Shown here: piece by piece, positions 1-10,417 of the stretch
Position numbering within the stretch: the first letter of the stretch is position 1
How the letters are laid out: every line of letters starts with the position of its first letter
Assembly: GCA_903813345.2 (NCBI GenBank)
Contig: CAIIXF020000011.1
Coordinates: forward strand, 27,582,166-27,646,165
DNA length: 64,000 bases
Source: Owenia fusiformis
Lineage: Eukaryota > Annelida > Polychaeta > Sabellida > Oweniidae
Direction of reading: 5' to 3'
The notes under the pieces: generated by a model
What the model saw: only the letters and a program-made list of their open reading frames with translations
What the model was told of the DNA's origin: nothing
Database searches by the model: none
Translations under genes and position numbers: made by a program

Positions 1-209
1 TGTATATTAAATATCATTAATTTTGCATCACAAAAAATATTAAACCTCGCCCGTATATGTAGCCCCCATATATGTGGTTTATGTAAATGTTTTGTAGAAA
101 ATAAGATACAACATAGAAACATTTTTATTAATAATATTAATAAAACCTTGTCGTTGGGTTTCGAAAAATATAATTGTTTTATCAGGGCTGCGTGTCGGGG
201 AATGACACT

Positions 210-1450
210 ACTATCAAACTCTAAATTATTCTGAAATCAGTCGAAAAACTACAAACGCTGCTATTTGCATTTCAATCATCGTGATGGAGTCATCCATCTA
301 CTGTAAGAATTGCCGGACACTTCAGTTCGGCAATATCTCAATTCAACAATTATACCAATTACCGTGAAAATTCAATCCATTGAAGACTTTCTGGAATACC
401 AAATACTGTAGGCGTCACCCTGTGGAAATATATGACACTGGTCATTATCATATTTGGACTGACCGGTAACGTTGTAACATTTCTTGCAATTTACAAGTAT
501 GAATAAAACCTCCTCGTCCATATATCTGGCTGCATTGGCGATATTCGACACGGGAGTTCTCATCGTTGGTCTAGGGCGACACTGGGCTCGTATCATGTTT
601 GCCTATAATAGATGGCAAACACATGAATGGACGTGCAAGATTCACGTGTTCTTCGCTTACTATTGATAGAGTCATTCTCGTCTACTTACCCCTGAGATCA
701 AATTCGATCTGCACCAAAAAGAAAAGGAAAATCGTCATCTGCATTATTACTCTTTTCCTTGTTGGACTGAACTGACATTTGATGTTCACATTGGGTCAGC
801 GGGATTTCATTTGGAATGGAAAGGAAGTTTCCAACAATTGCGTTTACCTGGAGGGAGTTGACGAACTACATCTGAAATACTGCTGGCCTTGGATCCATGC
901 GTCTGTCGCTTCATTCGTTCCCTTCACAGTTTTACTCGTTTCCAACACTTTTATCGTCATCCATTTGGTCAAAGCAGCCACACGCCGGAAGAATCAAATG
1001 AACGCGACAAGTTCGAAACAGGACGACACGACACGATCTATGACAATTATGCTCGTGATGATATCCTTTCTGTTCCTCTGCTTTACCTCCCCTATTGTAA
1101 TACTCGACGTCGTAATTCCTTCAGAGTTCAAACAGTTCCCTATGTTAGCCGACAAAGCAAGACAAAAACTCATTGAGCCCGTTGTGCATCATTCTGATAC
1201 TCATAGCATCTCTCTCTGTTGCATCGCAGATGCTCTCCAGAAGGATAGAGAGGGCGTGGCTTACCACGATAATGTATTCTAATAGCGCTTTGAACTTCGT
1301 CATGTACTGCCTGAGTGGAAAAAAATTTAGAGATTCGCTGCGAGAGCTATTTTGTGAAAGAAATTAAAACAACATGTTCCGTCGAACTCAAGCCAAACGA
1401 ACCAATCAACCGTGAGTAGAATGCCTTAATCGTTCCAATCAAAATCAGGT
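210..1450 (+). pseudogene. GPCR pseudogene (rhodopsin-like, close to the 12441 gene)
   Basis: This stretch aligns along its length with the intact receptor at 12441-13715, from the N-terminal region to helix 8, but no continuous frame remains. Visible lesions relative to that gene are: an extra CTGT near 405, a small deletion near 487, loss of about 48 bp at 660 that removes much of TM3 and its E-R-V motif, a TGT-to-TGA change at about 775, three extra bases near 883, and an insertion of about 80 bp (1191-1271) between TM6 and TM7. The remains include the R-R-K-N-Q-M loop before TM6 and the C-terminal K-K-F-R-D-S-L-R-E-L-F motif. Several short frames are open, but each is only a piece. The damage is multiple and independent, so this is an old, non-functional paralogue. 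Confidence 0.88.
1191..1271 (-). repeat. Insertion in the GPCR pseudogene, shared with 57105-57175
   Basis: Relative to the intact receptor, 81 bases replace about 5. The core (for example TAGCATCTCTCTCTGTTGCA) recurs as its reverse complement at about 57105-57175, including GATACTC before the core and TGGCTTACCACGA after it. The copy here has an extra stretch of roughly 22 bases in the middle. It is a fragment of a dispersed repeat that I cannot name. Confidence 0.6.
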
Positions 1451-2007
1451 ATTGAGGAGCCTCAACTAAACACAATTTCTCCCTACCTGCAATCAAAGAT
1501 GGACACAATATAAGTGCATGGATGCATACACTAGATAGTTATCAAGGTGGACTGGCTCTCAGGCAGGCTCCCAGGCATACTCCCAGGGTACGTCAATGTT
1601 TTGTCGTCAATTTTAATGCACTGAACGAACTATTGCTCGGAAATGAGGGAGAAATCAAGGTTACCAGTTCTAGGGAAGTTACCAAATACGATTCAAAATC
1701 ACCATTTGTGGTTTACAATAACTATGAAACCTGAAGTCAATATATAATGATTGTTGCAAAGTTTTGATTTTAATATTTTCACCATTATTGCAAACGTGTT
1801 TTTATTTTATTCTTTTATTCATTTTAATTTGTCATTTGATATTATATTCATATATTTTATTTAGAAGCTAACTTTAATGAGTTGAGGAATTAATTTGCTG
1901 GGAATAAAGATAATGGAATAAAACGATGAATACATTGTCAAGTGTGCAAACGAAAGAGAATTAAAGGAACACAAGGGGAAATAAATTTTTAAAAAATACA
2001 AAAGCAG
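1451..2007. other. Intergenic AT-rich sequence
   Basis: Simple AT-rich DNA lies between the GPCR pseudogene and the first TAA element. One 70-codon open frame (1522-1734) has no recognisable features. I see no gene, RNA or repeat here. Confidence 0.5.
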
Positions 2008-2010
2008 TAA

Positions 2011-2862
2011 CCTCTTATCACACCAAACTAGTTCTAACAGTAAGTCTTACAAAAATCCGTAAAACGGGCTAAATCTGGCTGTGGTCGGAAAATATGTCAA
2101 AAATAATTGACTACTTTGTTCACAAACAGTATTCAATACGTCCATCTCATTCTCAGTTCGTTCAGGTCGTACCGTGCGCGTGTCGCTGTGTTCACGTACT
2201 GCAATTGATATCCTAACGCGTCCCTTGTAGGTTCGAAGTACGGAAATTACGTTGGTAGTCATATCGTTTGAAGGTACGTTGTCACAGATCTAATTAATTA
2301 CTGAACGGCATGGTCGCTATCGAATTCTAAATCGATTCTAAATCACCTCCCCGTCCGAGTACGTCCATAAACTTCATAAATAGGCCGCAGGAAGTTGCAG
2401 CTACGTTCATTCCGTTTGCACATAGTTTAAAACTAGTTCGGCAACGTTTTTAAGAACGTAGTGGCAACTGGTATAATGGCTATGTTTTTACTAACAGTAA
2501 TTCATATGCAGTCTTTAGTACGTCCTTAATCAGTTTAAACCCGCTTGCAATCAGTTCTACCTCGTTCTCAATACGTCGCCGAATAATTCAACTCGTTCTA
2601 AAAACGTCCCTTCTAGGATTGAAGTACAACAATTCCGTTCGTAGTACTCCAGCCCGTATCAGGTACTTTGTCACTCGTTCTAATTACAGAACGTGACGAC
2701 CATCAAAACGTTTTGAGCATGCTCTGAGTTCAAGGGGACCTACTCGTTTGAGTACATTCATGACGTTTGTAAATAGACCCTAAACGGTTCTCAGTACGTT
2801 CATACACAGTTTAAGCCCATTTTTGAAAACGAAGTGGGAACTTGTTTGGTGTGATAGTAGGG
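2011..2862 (+). mobile_element. TAA-flanked TIR element, long form (copy A)
   Basis: The element starts with CCTCTTATCACACCAAACTA and ends with its inverse, ...TTTGGTGTGATAGTAGGG. TAA lies at 2008-2010 and 2863-2865. It has no transposase and is 852 bp long. The interior is dense in CGTTC and ACGTCC motifs. TIRs plus a 3-bp TAA duplication fit a PIF/Harbinger-type MITE (that superfamily duplicates TWA), but this is inferred from the ends only. About 2445-2490 holds a degenerate internal TIR (GGCAACTGGTATAATGGC), shared with the inverted copy at 55370-56159, so the long form looks like two ancestral units fused. Confidence 0.75.
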
Positions 2863-2865
2863 TAA

Positions 2866-3066
2866 CCCCCCTATCACACCAACCTAGTTCTTACCCGTTC
2901 TTGCCAGCCCTACGAAAACGTCGTAAAACGAGCTCAATCTGTCTGTGGTTAGGAATATGTCTAAGTACGACAGTTCCGTTCGTAGTACGTCCAGCTCGTC
3001 GTTAGTTCGTTGTCACTCGTTCTAATTGTAGAACGTATCGACCACGAGAACATTTTGAGCATGTTC
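2866..3066 (+). mobile_element. TAA element copy B, left part (split by nested insertions)
   Basis: This begins with the same TIR (CCCCCCTATCACACCAAACT... form) directly after the TAA that ends copy A. It breaks off at GAGCATGTTC|TAA (3067-3069), where copy C begins. Its right part continues at 4231-4375. In intact copies the same place reads GAGCATGCTCTAAGTGC, so the break is at a TAA inside the element. Confidence 0.7.
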
Positions 3067-3069
3067 TAA

Positions 3070-3649
3070 CCCCCCTATCACACCAAACTAATTCTTACCC
3101 GTTCTTGCTAGTCCTACGAAAATGTCGTAAAACGGGCTCAATCTGGCTGCGGTCGGGATATATGTCTAAAATAATTAGCTACTTCGTTCATAAACAGTCT
3201 TCAATACGTCCATCTCATTCGCAGTTCGTCCAGGTCGCACCACGTCGGTGTGCAACGTAGTATAAACCGTCCCTTAGTCTAGAAGGTCATCATGACCTGA
3301 TTACAGAACGGTATGGTCGCCATCAAATTTTGAATCGATTCAAAATTCTAAATCACGTACCCCGTCCGGGAAAGTCCATGAAGTTCGTAAACAGACCGTA
3401 GAACGTTGTAGCTACATTCATTTAGTTCGCACACAGTCTAAAACCGATTCGGCAACGTTTTGACGATCACCAGAAAATTTTGAGCATGCTCTAAGTGCCG
3501 GAGGACCTACTCGTTCTTGTAGTTTCATGAAGTTTGTAAACAGATCCCAAACGGTTCTTAGTGGGTTCTTAGTACGTCAAATCCGTTCGTGCACAGTTTA
3601 AGCCCGTTTTCGAGAACGTAGTGAGAACTAGTTTGGTGTGATAGTAGAG
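3070..3649 (+). mobile_element. TAA element copy C (short form), nested in copy B
   Basis: This is a complete short-form copy of 580 bp, running from CCCCCCTATCACACC to GGTGTGATAGTAGAG, with TAA on both sides (3067-3069, 3650-3652). It has no open frame of note. It shares almost its entire length with copy D. Confidence 0.8.
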
Positions 3650-3652
3650 TAA

Positions 3653-4227
3653 CCCCCTATCACACCAAAATAGTTCTTACCCGTTCTTGCCAGTTCTACG
3701 AAAATGTCGTAAAACGGGCTCAATCTGGCTGCGGTCGGAATATATATCTGAAATAATTAGCTACTTCGTTCATAAACAGTCTTCAATACGTCCATCTCGC
3801 AGTTCGTTCAGGTCGCACCACGTCGGTGTGCAACGTAGTATAAACTGTCACTTAGTCTAGAAGGTCATCATGACCTGATTACAGAACGGTATGGTCGCCA
3901 TCGAATTTTGAATCGATTCAAAATTCTAAATCACATACCCCGTCCGGGAAAGTCCATGAAGTTCGTAAACAGACCGTAGAACGTTGTAGCTACGTTCATT
4001 CAGTTCGCACACAGTTTAAAACCGATTCGGCAACGTTTTGACGATCACCAGAAAATTTTGAGCATGCTCTAAGTGCTGGAGGACCTACTCGTTCTAGTAG
4101 TTTCATGAAGTTTGTAAACAGATCCCAAACGGTTCTTAGTGGGTTCTTAGTACGTCAAATCCGTTCGTGCACAGTTTAATCCCGTTTTCGAGAACATAGT
4201 GAGAACTAGTTTGGTGTGATAGTAGGG
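3653..4227 (+). mobile_element. TAA element copy D (short form), nested in copy B
   Basis: This 575-bp copy is nearly identical to copy C and is joined to it head-to-tail through a single TAA (3650-3652). A further TAA follows at 4228-4230. The visible differences from C are a short deletion near 3800 and scattered substitutions. Confidence 0.8.
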
Positions 4228-4230
4228 TAA

Positions 4231-4375
4231 TTTCTAGAGGACCTACCCATTCGAGCACGTTCGATGAAGTTTGTAAATAGACCCCAAACGATTCTAAATA
4301 CGTCAAGTCCTTTCCTACACAGTTGAAGCCCGTTTTCGAGAACGTAGTGAAAACTAGTTTGGTGTGAGAGTAGGG
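4231..4375 (+). mobile_element. TAA element copy B, right part
   Basis: This is the tail of the split copy B. It starts TTTCTAGAGGACCTACCC and ends with the TIR GGTGTGAGAGTAGGG, then TAA (4376-4378). It continues the sequence interrupted at 3066. A second copy of this tail lies at 8402-8547, as the left edge of a segmental duplication. Confidence 0.7.
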
Positions 4376-4378
4376 TAA

Positions 4379-4675
4379 GCAACTGGTCTCTTATAACATG
4401 TATGAAGGCTTCATATGGAAGAACCGATCCAAATCAGCCTCCCTGTTTAGAAATTATGCCCCTATTAATCAGGTAGTTTTTATTTCAAAATTAAGTAATT
4501 GAGAAAAATACTTGCATTATTGATATTAAAGTATCCAATGAACCCCTATTAATAGTATATACTAGTTAGTTTTCAAAAAAATTATTACTTCTATAAAAGC
4601 TGGATAACATTTATTAATTCTGAAATCAAAACATCAACCGCTACTGACACTGTTAGTTTCATTTATAACAACGTA
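4379..4675 (+). promoter_or_regulatory. 5' flank of the 4676 GPCR, duplicated at 8550-8855
   Basis: This is AT-rich upstream DNA of the intact receptor, with a TATAAAAGC sequence at about 4593. The whole block recurs at 8550-8855 with few changes, so it moved as part of a duplication. A promoter role is inferred from position and the TATA-like sequence only. Confidence 0.35.
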
Positions 4676-5824
4676 ATGGAGTCATCTACTGTAGGAATTG
4701 CTGGGAACATTTCAGTTCTGCAATATCTCAATTCAACAATAATACCAACTACCGCGAAAGGTCCATCCATTGAAGACTTTCTACAATACCACATAAGCGT
4801 CGCCCTGTGGAAATATATGACACTAGTTGTGATTATACTTGGATTGATCGGCAATATTCTGTCATTTCTTGTGATGAAATTTACAAGTATGAATAAAACT
4901 GCTTCGTCCATATATCTTGCTGCGTTGGCTATTTTCGACACTGGGGTCCTCCTCGTTGGCTTAGGGCGACAGTGGTCACGTAACATGTTCACTTATGATA
5001 TCAGGGCCGCACATGAATGGACATGCAAAATCCATGTGTTCTTCACATATATGTTTATTGACCTATCTGCCTGGATGTTGGTCTGTGTTACGATTGAAAG
5101 GGTCATTCTCGTCTACATGCCCTTGAAGGCAAAGTCGATCTGTACCAAGAGGAAAACCATTATTGTTATATGCCTTGTTACGTTATTCATCGTTGGGGTG
5201 AACTTTCATTGGTTCTTTACAGTGGGACAGCGAAATTTCACTAGGCTTTTCGAGGAAATTCAGTTCAATTGCGCCTACTTGGAGGGATTCGAAGAATTTC
5301 ATCGAACCTTTTGGCCTTGGATTGATGCGTCCGTCGCTTCATTCATCCCCTTCATCACTTTGTTCGTCTGTAACATTTTAATTGTCACCCAGTTGGTCAA
5401 AGCAGCTGCACGTCGGAAGAACCAAATGAACGTCACAAATTCGAAACAGGACGACACAACACGCTCCATGACAATTATGCTCGTGATGATATCCTTTCTG
5501 TTCCTCTGCTTTACTTCACCAGTTGTATTACTAGACGTCGTAATACAACCAGATTTAACACGATCGCCTACGGTAGCTGAGAAAGCAAGTGAGAGACTCA
5601 CTGTCGCCATTGTGAACCTGTTAATGTATTTCAATAGCGCTTTGAACTTCGTAATGTACTGCCTGAGTGGAAAGAAATTTCGTGACTCGTTGCGAGAGTT
5701 ATTCTCTAAAAAGAAAGCAGCCTATAGAAGACAGACAAACACACAAAATACGATTGTGTCTCAGAGCGACACAAACAGCCAAGCAAAGGCCAGTAGAATG
5801 CCGGACGAAAGCCAATCAAGATGA
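4676..5824 (+). CDS. Rhodopsin-family GPCR, neuropeptide-receptor-like (382 aa)
   Basis: A single-exon seven-helix receptor. Helices lie near residues 46-68, 78-96, 118-142, 161-182, 213-240, 264-288 and 308-330. Family marks are Asn60 (TM1), Asp88 (TM2), and Cys117 and Cys199 for the extracellular disulphide. The TM3 motif is E-R-V (141-143) in place of D-R-Y, and the TM7 motif is N-F-V-M-Y (324-328) in place of N-P-x-x-Y. TM6 has C-F-T-S-P instead of C-W-x-P. Two N-glycosylation sequons (N11, N19) sit in the N-terminus. The basic third loop and the K-K-F-R-D-S-L-R-E-L helix 8 are typical. It probably couples an extracellular peptide to G proteins at the plasma membrane; the ligand is unknown. 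The start corresponds to Met31 of the 12441 paralogue, whose extra 30 N-terminal residues are missing here. Confidence 0.85.
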   Translation: MESSTVGIAGNISVLQYLNSTIIPTTAKGPSIEDFLQYHISVALWKYMTLVVIILGLIGNILSFLVMKFTSMNKTASSIYLAALAIFDTGVLLVGLGRQWSRNMFTYDIRAAHEWTCKIHVFFTYMFIDLSAWMLVCVTIERVILVYMPLKAKSICTKRKTIIVICLVTLFIVGVNFHWFFTVGQRNFTRLFEEIQFNCAYLEGFEEFHRTFWPWIDASVASFIPFITLFVCNILIVTQLVKAAARRKNQMNVTNSKQDDTTRSMTIMLVMISFLFLCFTSPVVLLDVVIQPDLTRSPTVAEKASERLTVAIVNLLMYFNSALNFVMYCLSGKKFRDSLRELFSKKKAAYRRQTNTQNTIVSQSDTNSQAKASRMPDESQSR

Positions 5825-6224
5825 TTCAGAAAAGACTTGAACTTAACACAGCCTCTGACTCTCTCCAAGGTACAGATTAGGAAACGGAGATTGTGGATTC
5901 CACAGAAAATTTACAGACATCTGTTAAATTATTAATATTAGATGGCCAGTATTAGTTGGACGTCATTTTTCCTACATTATTATCATCTCATTACTTGTTA
6001 ATTATTTATGATGATTTTTGTCTTGAGTAATCAAACTAATTGACCGTTTCAATTCAATCCATTTATTACTTATAATATATAGTGTTTACATGATTAGACA
6101 TAGTAATTAAGTGGTTTGAATACTATGATTTGATCGCAAATGCAATAATAGGCATCCTGTTAGAGGTTTTCCCCGAACAGTTTCTTCAGGTTGTTCTTGT
6201 GTATCTGCGAGATCAAAACGTAAA
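5825..6224. other. Intergenic; right part resembles the 5' flank of the 12441 GPCR
   Basis: No gene was seen. From about 6025 to 6224 the sequence is alignable with 12300-12440 (GTCTTG, AATCAAA, GTTTCTTCAGGTTGTTC). This is the former promoter and leader of the pseudogene that follows. Confidence 0.5.
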
Positions 6225-6760
6225 ATGGAGAATAATGGAACCACTCAAACTCATGGAATGATTTTGAAATCACAAAAACAAACGCTACTGATACTGCAAC
6301 TTTCGCGTCAAGCATTATAGTTGAGTTATCTATTGTAGGAATTGCCGGAAACACTTCAGTTCGGCAATATCTCGATTCAACAATAATAGCAACTACCGGG
6401 AAAGGTCCATCCATTGAAGACTTTCTAGAATACCACATAAGCGTCGCCTTGTGGAAATATATGACACTAGTTGTGATTATACTTTGATTGATTGGCAATA
6501 TTTTTTCATTTCTTGTAATGAAATTTACCTCCTCGTTCATTTATCTTGCAGCTTTGGCGATTTTCGACACTGGAGTTCTCCTCAATGGCTTAAGACGACA
6601 ATGGTCTCGTAACATGTTCACTTATGATATCAGGGCCGCACATGAATGGACATGTGTTCTTTACCTATATGTTTATTGACCTATCTGCTCTCGTCTCCAT
6701 GCCCTTTAGGATTCGCTGCGAGAGTTATTCTGTAAGAACAAGTCTTAGACAGCCTATTGA
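6225..6760 (+). pseudogene. GPCR pseudogene with the core deleted
   Basis: It starts with the same M-E-N-N-G-T-T-Q-T as the 12441 gene, but the frame is lost soon after. Later sequence matches the 4676 gene more closely. Lesions are: a frameshift near 6255, a GGA-to-TGA change in TM1 (about 6486), a 15-20 bp deletion at 6530, a 7-bp deletion near 6654, and a large deletion of roughly 600 bp that jumps from TM3 (T-Y-M-F-I-D-L-S-like) straight to the helix 8 region (R-D-S-L-R-E-L-like, near 6707). It cannot make a receptor. Confidence 0.85.
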
Positions 6761-8401
6761 AGAGAAACTGAACTAAACACATATCTAGCTATGCATGGTT
6801 AAGACATGGAAATGTGGATCCTCAGAAAAATTCAAAAACAACTAATGAATTATAGGTTTTGATGATATGTGAATATTTATCCAGGGTATTAAAAATTGAA
6901 GTGGTGGATGAAATTATACAAACGCTGTTATTATAAGGGTAATAATTCATATTTATTTAATCAAATGGACTTTCATATAAGGTATACTATTTAAAAGCTC
7001 ATCTTCTTTTAAACACACAACGGGACATTGTAATAATGGTTTAACTTTTAAGTATTTTTCAAGAAGTAATATAATGTAATTACTATTGATACTCTGCACC
7101 CCATTTCTGTATTTATGTCTTTATTTTAATAACGTATGATAAGAATGGGTTAAGTAGGAAGGAAGATATACATGCACCCAAGCAAAACAAAATGTTATCA
7201 CATGTTTTTAATATCGACAGGATGTCTACTTTGGCAAACATAGAAATAACATTAATAAATAATTTTAAGAAAGATTTGTGTGCATAACTCTTATGAAAGA
7301 AGAACGTTTGTACCCCAGGGGACAAATTTGCGAGCTGTTTTTCGTACACTTTTGGATCTAACTCTCAACAAGCAATAAAAGGTTGTAATAAAATTTATAT
7401 AAAAAGCTTTGAAATGGACTTAGTGATCCTCGAAAATTGAAGTCTTTGCTCCAATATAATTTAAAAGTAATCGAATTTAATAGAATGTAATTTAAAACCT
7501 AAACATTTAAAAATAGATCTATGGTTTATAACTCATTTTAAAATTAAAAGGAGCCTTCCTGGTTGGCCCTTGTACCCCTTTAGGAAGTCCCTTTATGGTT
7601 AGATACCCTAGGGCGACTGTCAGAATAACCGCGGTGATTTCGGAGCACTTTGAATTGTTTGAAGCAAAAGAACCAATCAAAAGAAATTTTGAACTTTTTG
7701 GGGAGGAGAAGTTGGGTGCCACAAATTATTATGATTTCAATATAGCATTTGGTGATTTTGGGCGCTTTTAGAGTGTTTAAATAAACAAACTCGTGATAAT
7801 AATAAAGATAATTTTCAAGTTTCTCTTTTTTGTGCCCCTTCGTAAGATAATTTTACCAATTCGAGATGCTATTAGGTGATTGTTTGCACTTCAAATGTGT
7901 TTGAGTCAATTCATGGAACTGAATGAACTACTTTTTCATTGCTTTATTTTTAGGGAATGCCAGAAAATTTTACTAATTCAAGATGCTAGTTCTGGAAAAG
8001 AGTAAAGTTAACAATACCATTCCGAAATGTTTTCACTTTTCTAAAGTGTAAGACAATGAGAAAAGCTGGGAAAAGAAAACATTTGTTTTGTGGATTGGGT
8101 GCCCAGGGGAGCAATGGGTTGTCCCCTTCCTCCATAACATTTTACTATTTCAATGTGCTATTTCATGATGTCTTGGTACTTTTAAAGTGTCTCAGACAAT
8201 ATTACAAATAAAATTAATTCAGAAGTTTTTCAATTGTAGTTGCAAGGGATGGCCAACGGCGCGGTCGCATCGAAAGCCCCCCCCCCCCCCCCCCCCTTCA
8301 TCTGACGGGCCTGTAATGGCTTGTTTCTTATCCATTGTATATTTGTCTTGGGCACTTAAATTAATTGAACGGTGCTGCAACTTTTATTTCAAGCATCTAG
8401 C
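6761..8401. other. Intergenic; degenerate tandem units and a C homopolymer
   Basis: No gene was seen. A loosely repeated block (attttactaattcaagatgct, then a pyrimidine/T-rich half, then a variant of taaagtgtttgag) appears near 7725, 7848, 7965 and 8139, suggesting an old tandem repeat with units of roughly 120-180 bp. A run of about 20 C lies at 8277-8296. Short open frames (7113-7349, 7519-7722, 8187-8450) show no family features. Confidence 0.4.
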
Positions 8402-8881
8402 TTCTAGAGGACCTACCCGATCGAGCACGTTCGATGAAGTTTGTAAATAGACCCCAAACGATTCTAAGTACGTCCAGTCTGTTCCTACACAGTTGAAGCC
8501 CGTTTTCGAGAACGTAGTGAAAACTAGTTTGGTGTGAGAGTAGGGTAAGCAACTGTTCTCTTATAACATGTATGAAGGCTTCATATGGAAGAACTGAGCC
8601 AAATCAGCCTCCCTGTTTAGAAATTATGCCCCTATTAATCAGGTAGTTTTTATTTCAGAAATTAAGTAATTGAAAAAAGTACTTGCATTATTTATATTAA
8701 AGTATCCAATAAACCCGTATTAATAGTATATACTAGTTAGTTTTCAAAACAATTATTGCTTCTATAAAAGCTGGATATATATATATAACAGTTATTAATT
8801 CTGAAATCAAAACATCAACCGCTACTGACACTGTAAGTTTCATTTATAACAACGTAATGGAGTCATCAATTGCTGGGAACA
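8402..8881 (+). repeat. Segmental duplication of 4231-4710 with GPCR 5' fragment
   Basis: This is a near-copy of 4231-4710: the TAA element tail, the 300-bp upstream flank and the first codons of the receptor (AACGTAATGGAGTCATC at 8852). An 11-base deletion follows those codons. The copy ends within G-N-I-like sequence at 8881, exactly where the foldback element begins. A TATATATATA expansion (about 8775) is new. The gene fragment is dead. Confidence 0.85.
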
Positions 8882-10261
8882 TAGCCATAGTGACCATATT
8901 TTTCATCAAAGTTAAGAAGAGTAATGATATTTGGCAGTCTAACGCCCGTTGATCTAAAGAAATGAACGGAGGGGGGAGTACATGATTTTCGGTAAATTAC
9001 ACAAATCTTAAAGATTTACTTTTCAAGAGAAAGTTTACAATTGAATGGCTAAATGAATAGGCGCAGTGGACAGGAGTATGTTAAGTCTTCTTGGATTTTT
9101 TTGAACTGTGGAGTTCTAAGATAAAAGATCTATAAAAAAGTGCAGCGTCGCCAACGTGCAAATGCCGATGTTTTTGCTATAAATCAAGCAACAGGGGTCT
9201 ACAGGTACACAACCTGTAATAAATACTTGTAAGTGAAGTAATTATCACAAAACTATTTTCATCGTTGGTTTTGTAAAACACGTTACCATACGTTATATAA
9301 AAAGTAATCAAAAATTATTAAAATTGAACGGAGGGGGGAGTAATGTGTCTAAAAGAGATGTAACTTGACTTTATTTCCAATAACTCCATAATATGGTCAT
9401 GATAGACATTTTTATACAAGCAGCCATTTCTCTCGTATAGAAATATCTATAACGAACACATTAATTTTTTGATGGATTTTAATTGGCAGCAATAACTGAA
9501 ATATTAACACTTATTTACAAATATAAAATAAATGCTGTTGTTCAATTAACAAATTGTCTATCTGAAATAAAGTAAATCATTTCTAAAATTACATTTTACA
9601 ATAGTCTTTTCCATTTTTGACTGAAATAAATGAAACAAACGTTTTTTTCCTTTATTAAATAGTCAGGACTTATATGTCCCAATTTTTCACTTTTCAGAGT
9701 TGTAACATCAAGCTGTTACTGAATTACTGAATTCATTTTTCAAGTTCACGAATTTTCGGAAATTTCTTCCACCTTAAAGACTTATTACTACCCCCTCCGT
9801 TCGCTCACCCCCTCCGTTCAATTTTAATTATTTTCGATAATATTTTATCTATCATTTGGAAAATTATTTAAAAAAAACGGCAATGAAATTAATTTTGTGA
9901 TAAAAACGTCGCTTATATATGTATTTATTACAGGTCGTGCAGACCATTGTTGCTTGATTTATAGCAAAACATTGGCATTTGCACGTTGGCGACGCTGCGC
10001 CTTTTTTAATAGATCTTTTATCTTAGAACTCCATCAGTTCAAAAAAAATCCAAGAAGACCTGACATATTTCCCTGTGCATTGCGCCTATTCATTTAGTAA
10101 AGTAAACTTTCTCTTGAAAAAATAAATCTTCAAGATTTGTTGAATTTACCGAAAATCAGCTACTCCCCCCCTCCGTTCATTTCTTCAGATCAACGGGCAT
10201 GAGACGGCCAAATGTCATTGACTCTTCTTAACTTTGATGAAAAATATGGTCACTATGGCTA
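8882..10261. mobile_element. Foldback / long-TIR DNA element (about 1380 bp)
   Basis: The left end TAGCCATAGTGACCATATTT is matched inverted at the right end (…AAATATGGTCACTATGGCTA). The arms stay complementary for about 460 bases each (8882 to about 9345, and about 9800 to 10261), with a loop of roughly 450 bases. GAACGGAGGGGG occurs in each arm at both outer and inner positions. No transposase frame was found. No target duplication is evident at the edges (AACA / CTCG). It truncates the GPCR fragment on its left. Confidence 0.7.
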
Positions 10262-10352
10262 CTCGTGTGTCAGGGTATGTGGGATAAATCATGAAAATAT
10301 TTGACTATAAAGTCCAAACTATTTTATAATCTCTATAACTGCTTGTCCTGGA

Positions 10353-10415
10353 GTTAATGCATTGGCCTAACATATGCACCTGTTCAAATCCTCAGAAAAT
10401 AGCCAAAATCCAATA
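10353..10415 (+). repeat. Left piece of a GGGAAAGTATCGCAACAG-family element (split by mariner)
   Basis: The block TGCATTGGCCTAACATATGC ... AGCCAAAATCCAATA matches 57941-57995. Its continuation lies at 11445-11478 after the mariner-like insertion. Together they form a partial copy of the element seen whole at 57548-58043. Confidence 0.6.
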
Positions 10416-10417
10416 TA

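Noticed and set aside
2011-4375. The repeated block as a CRISPR or a classical satellite array
   Set aside because: Each unit has inverted ends and TAA target duplications, and one unit is split by the others; this is transposition, not a spacer or simple satellite array.
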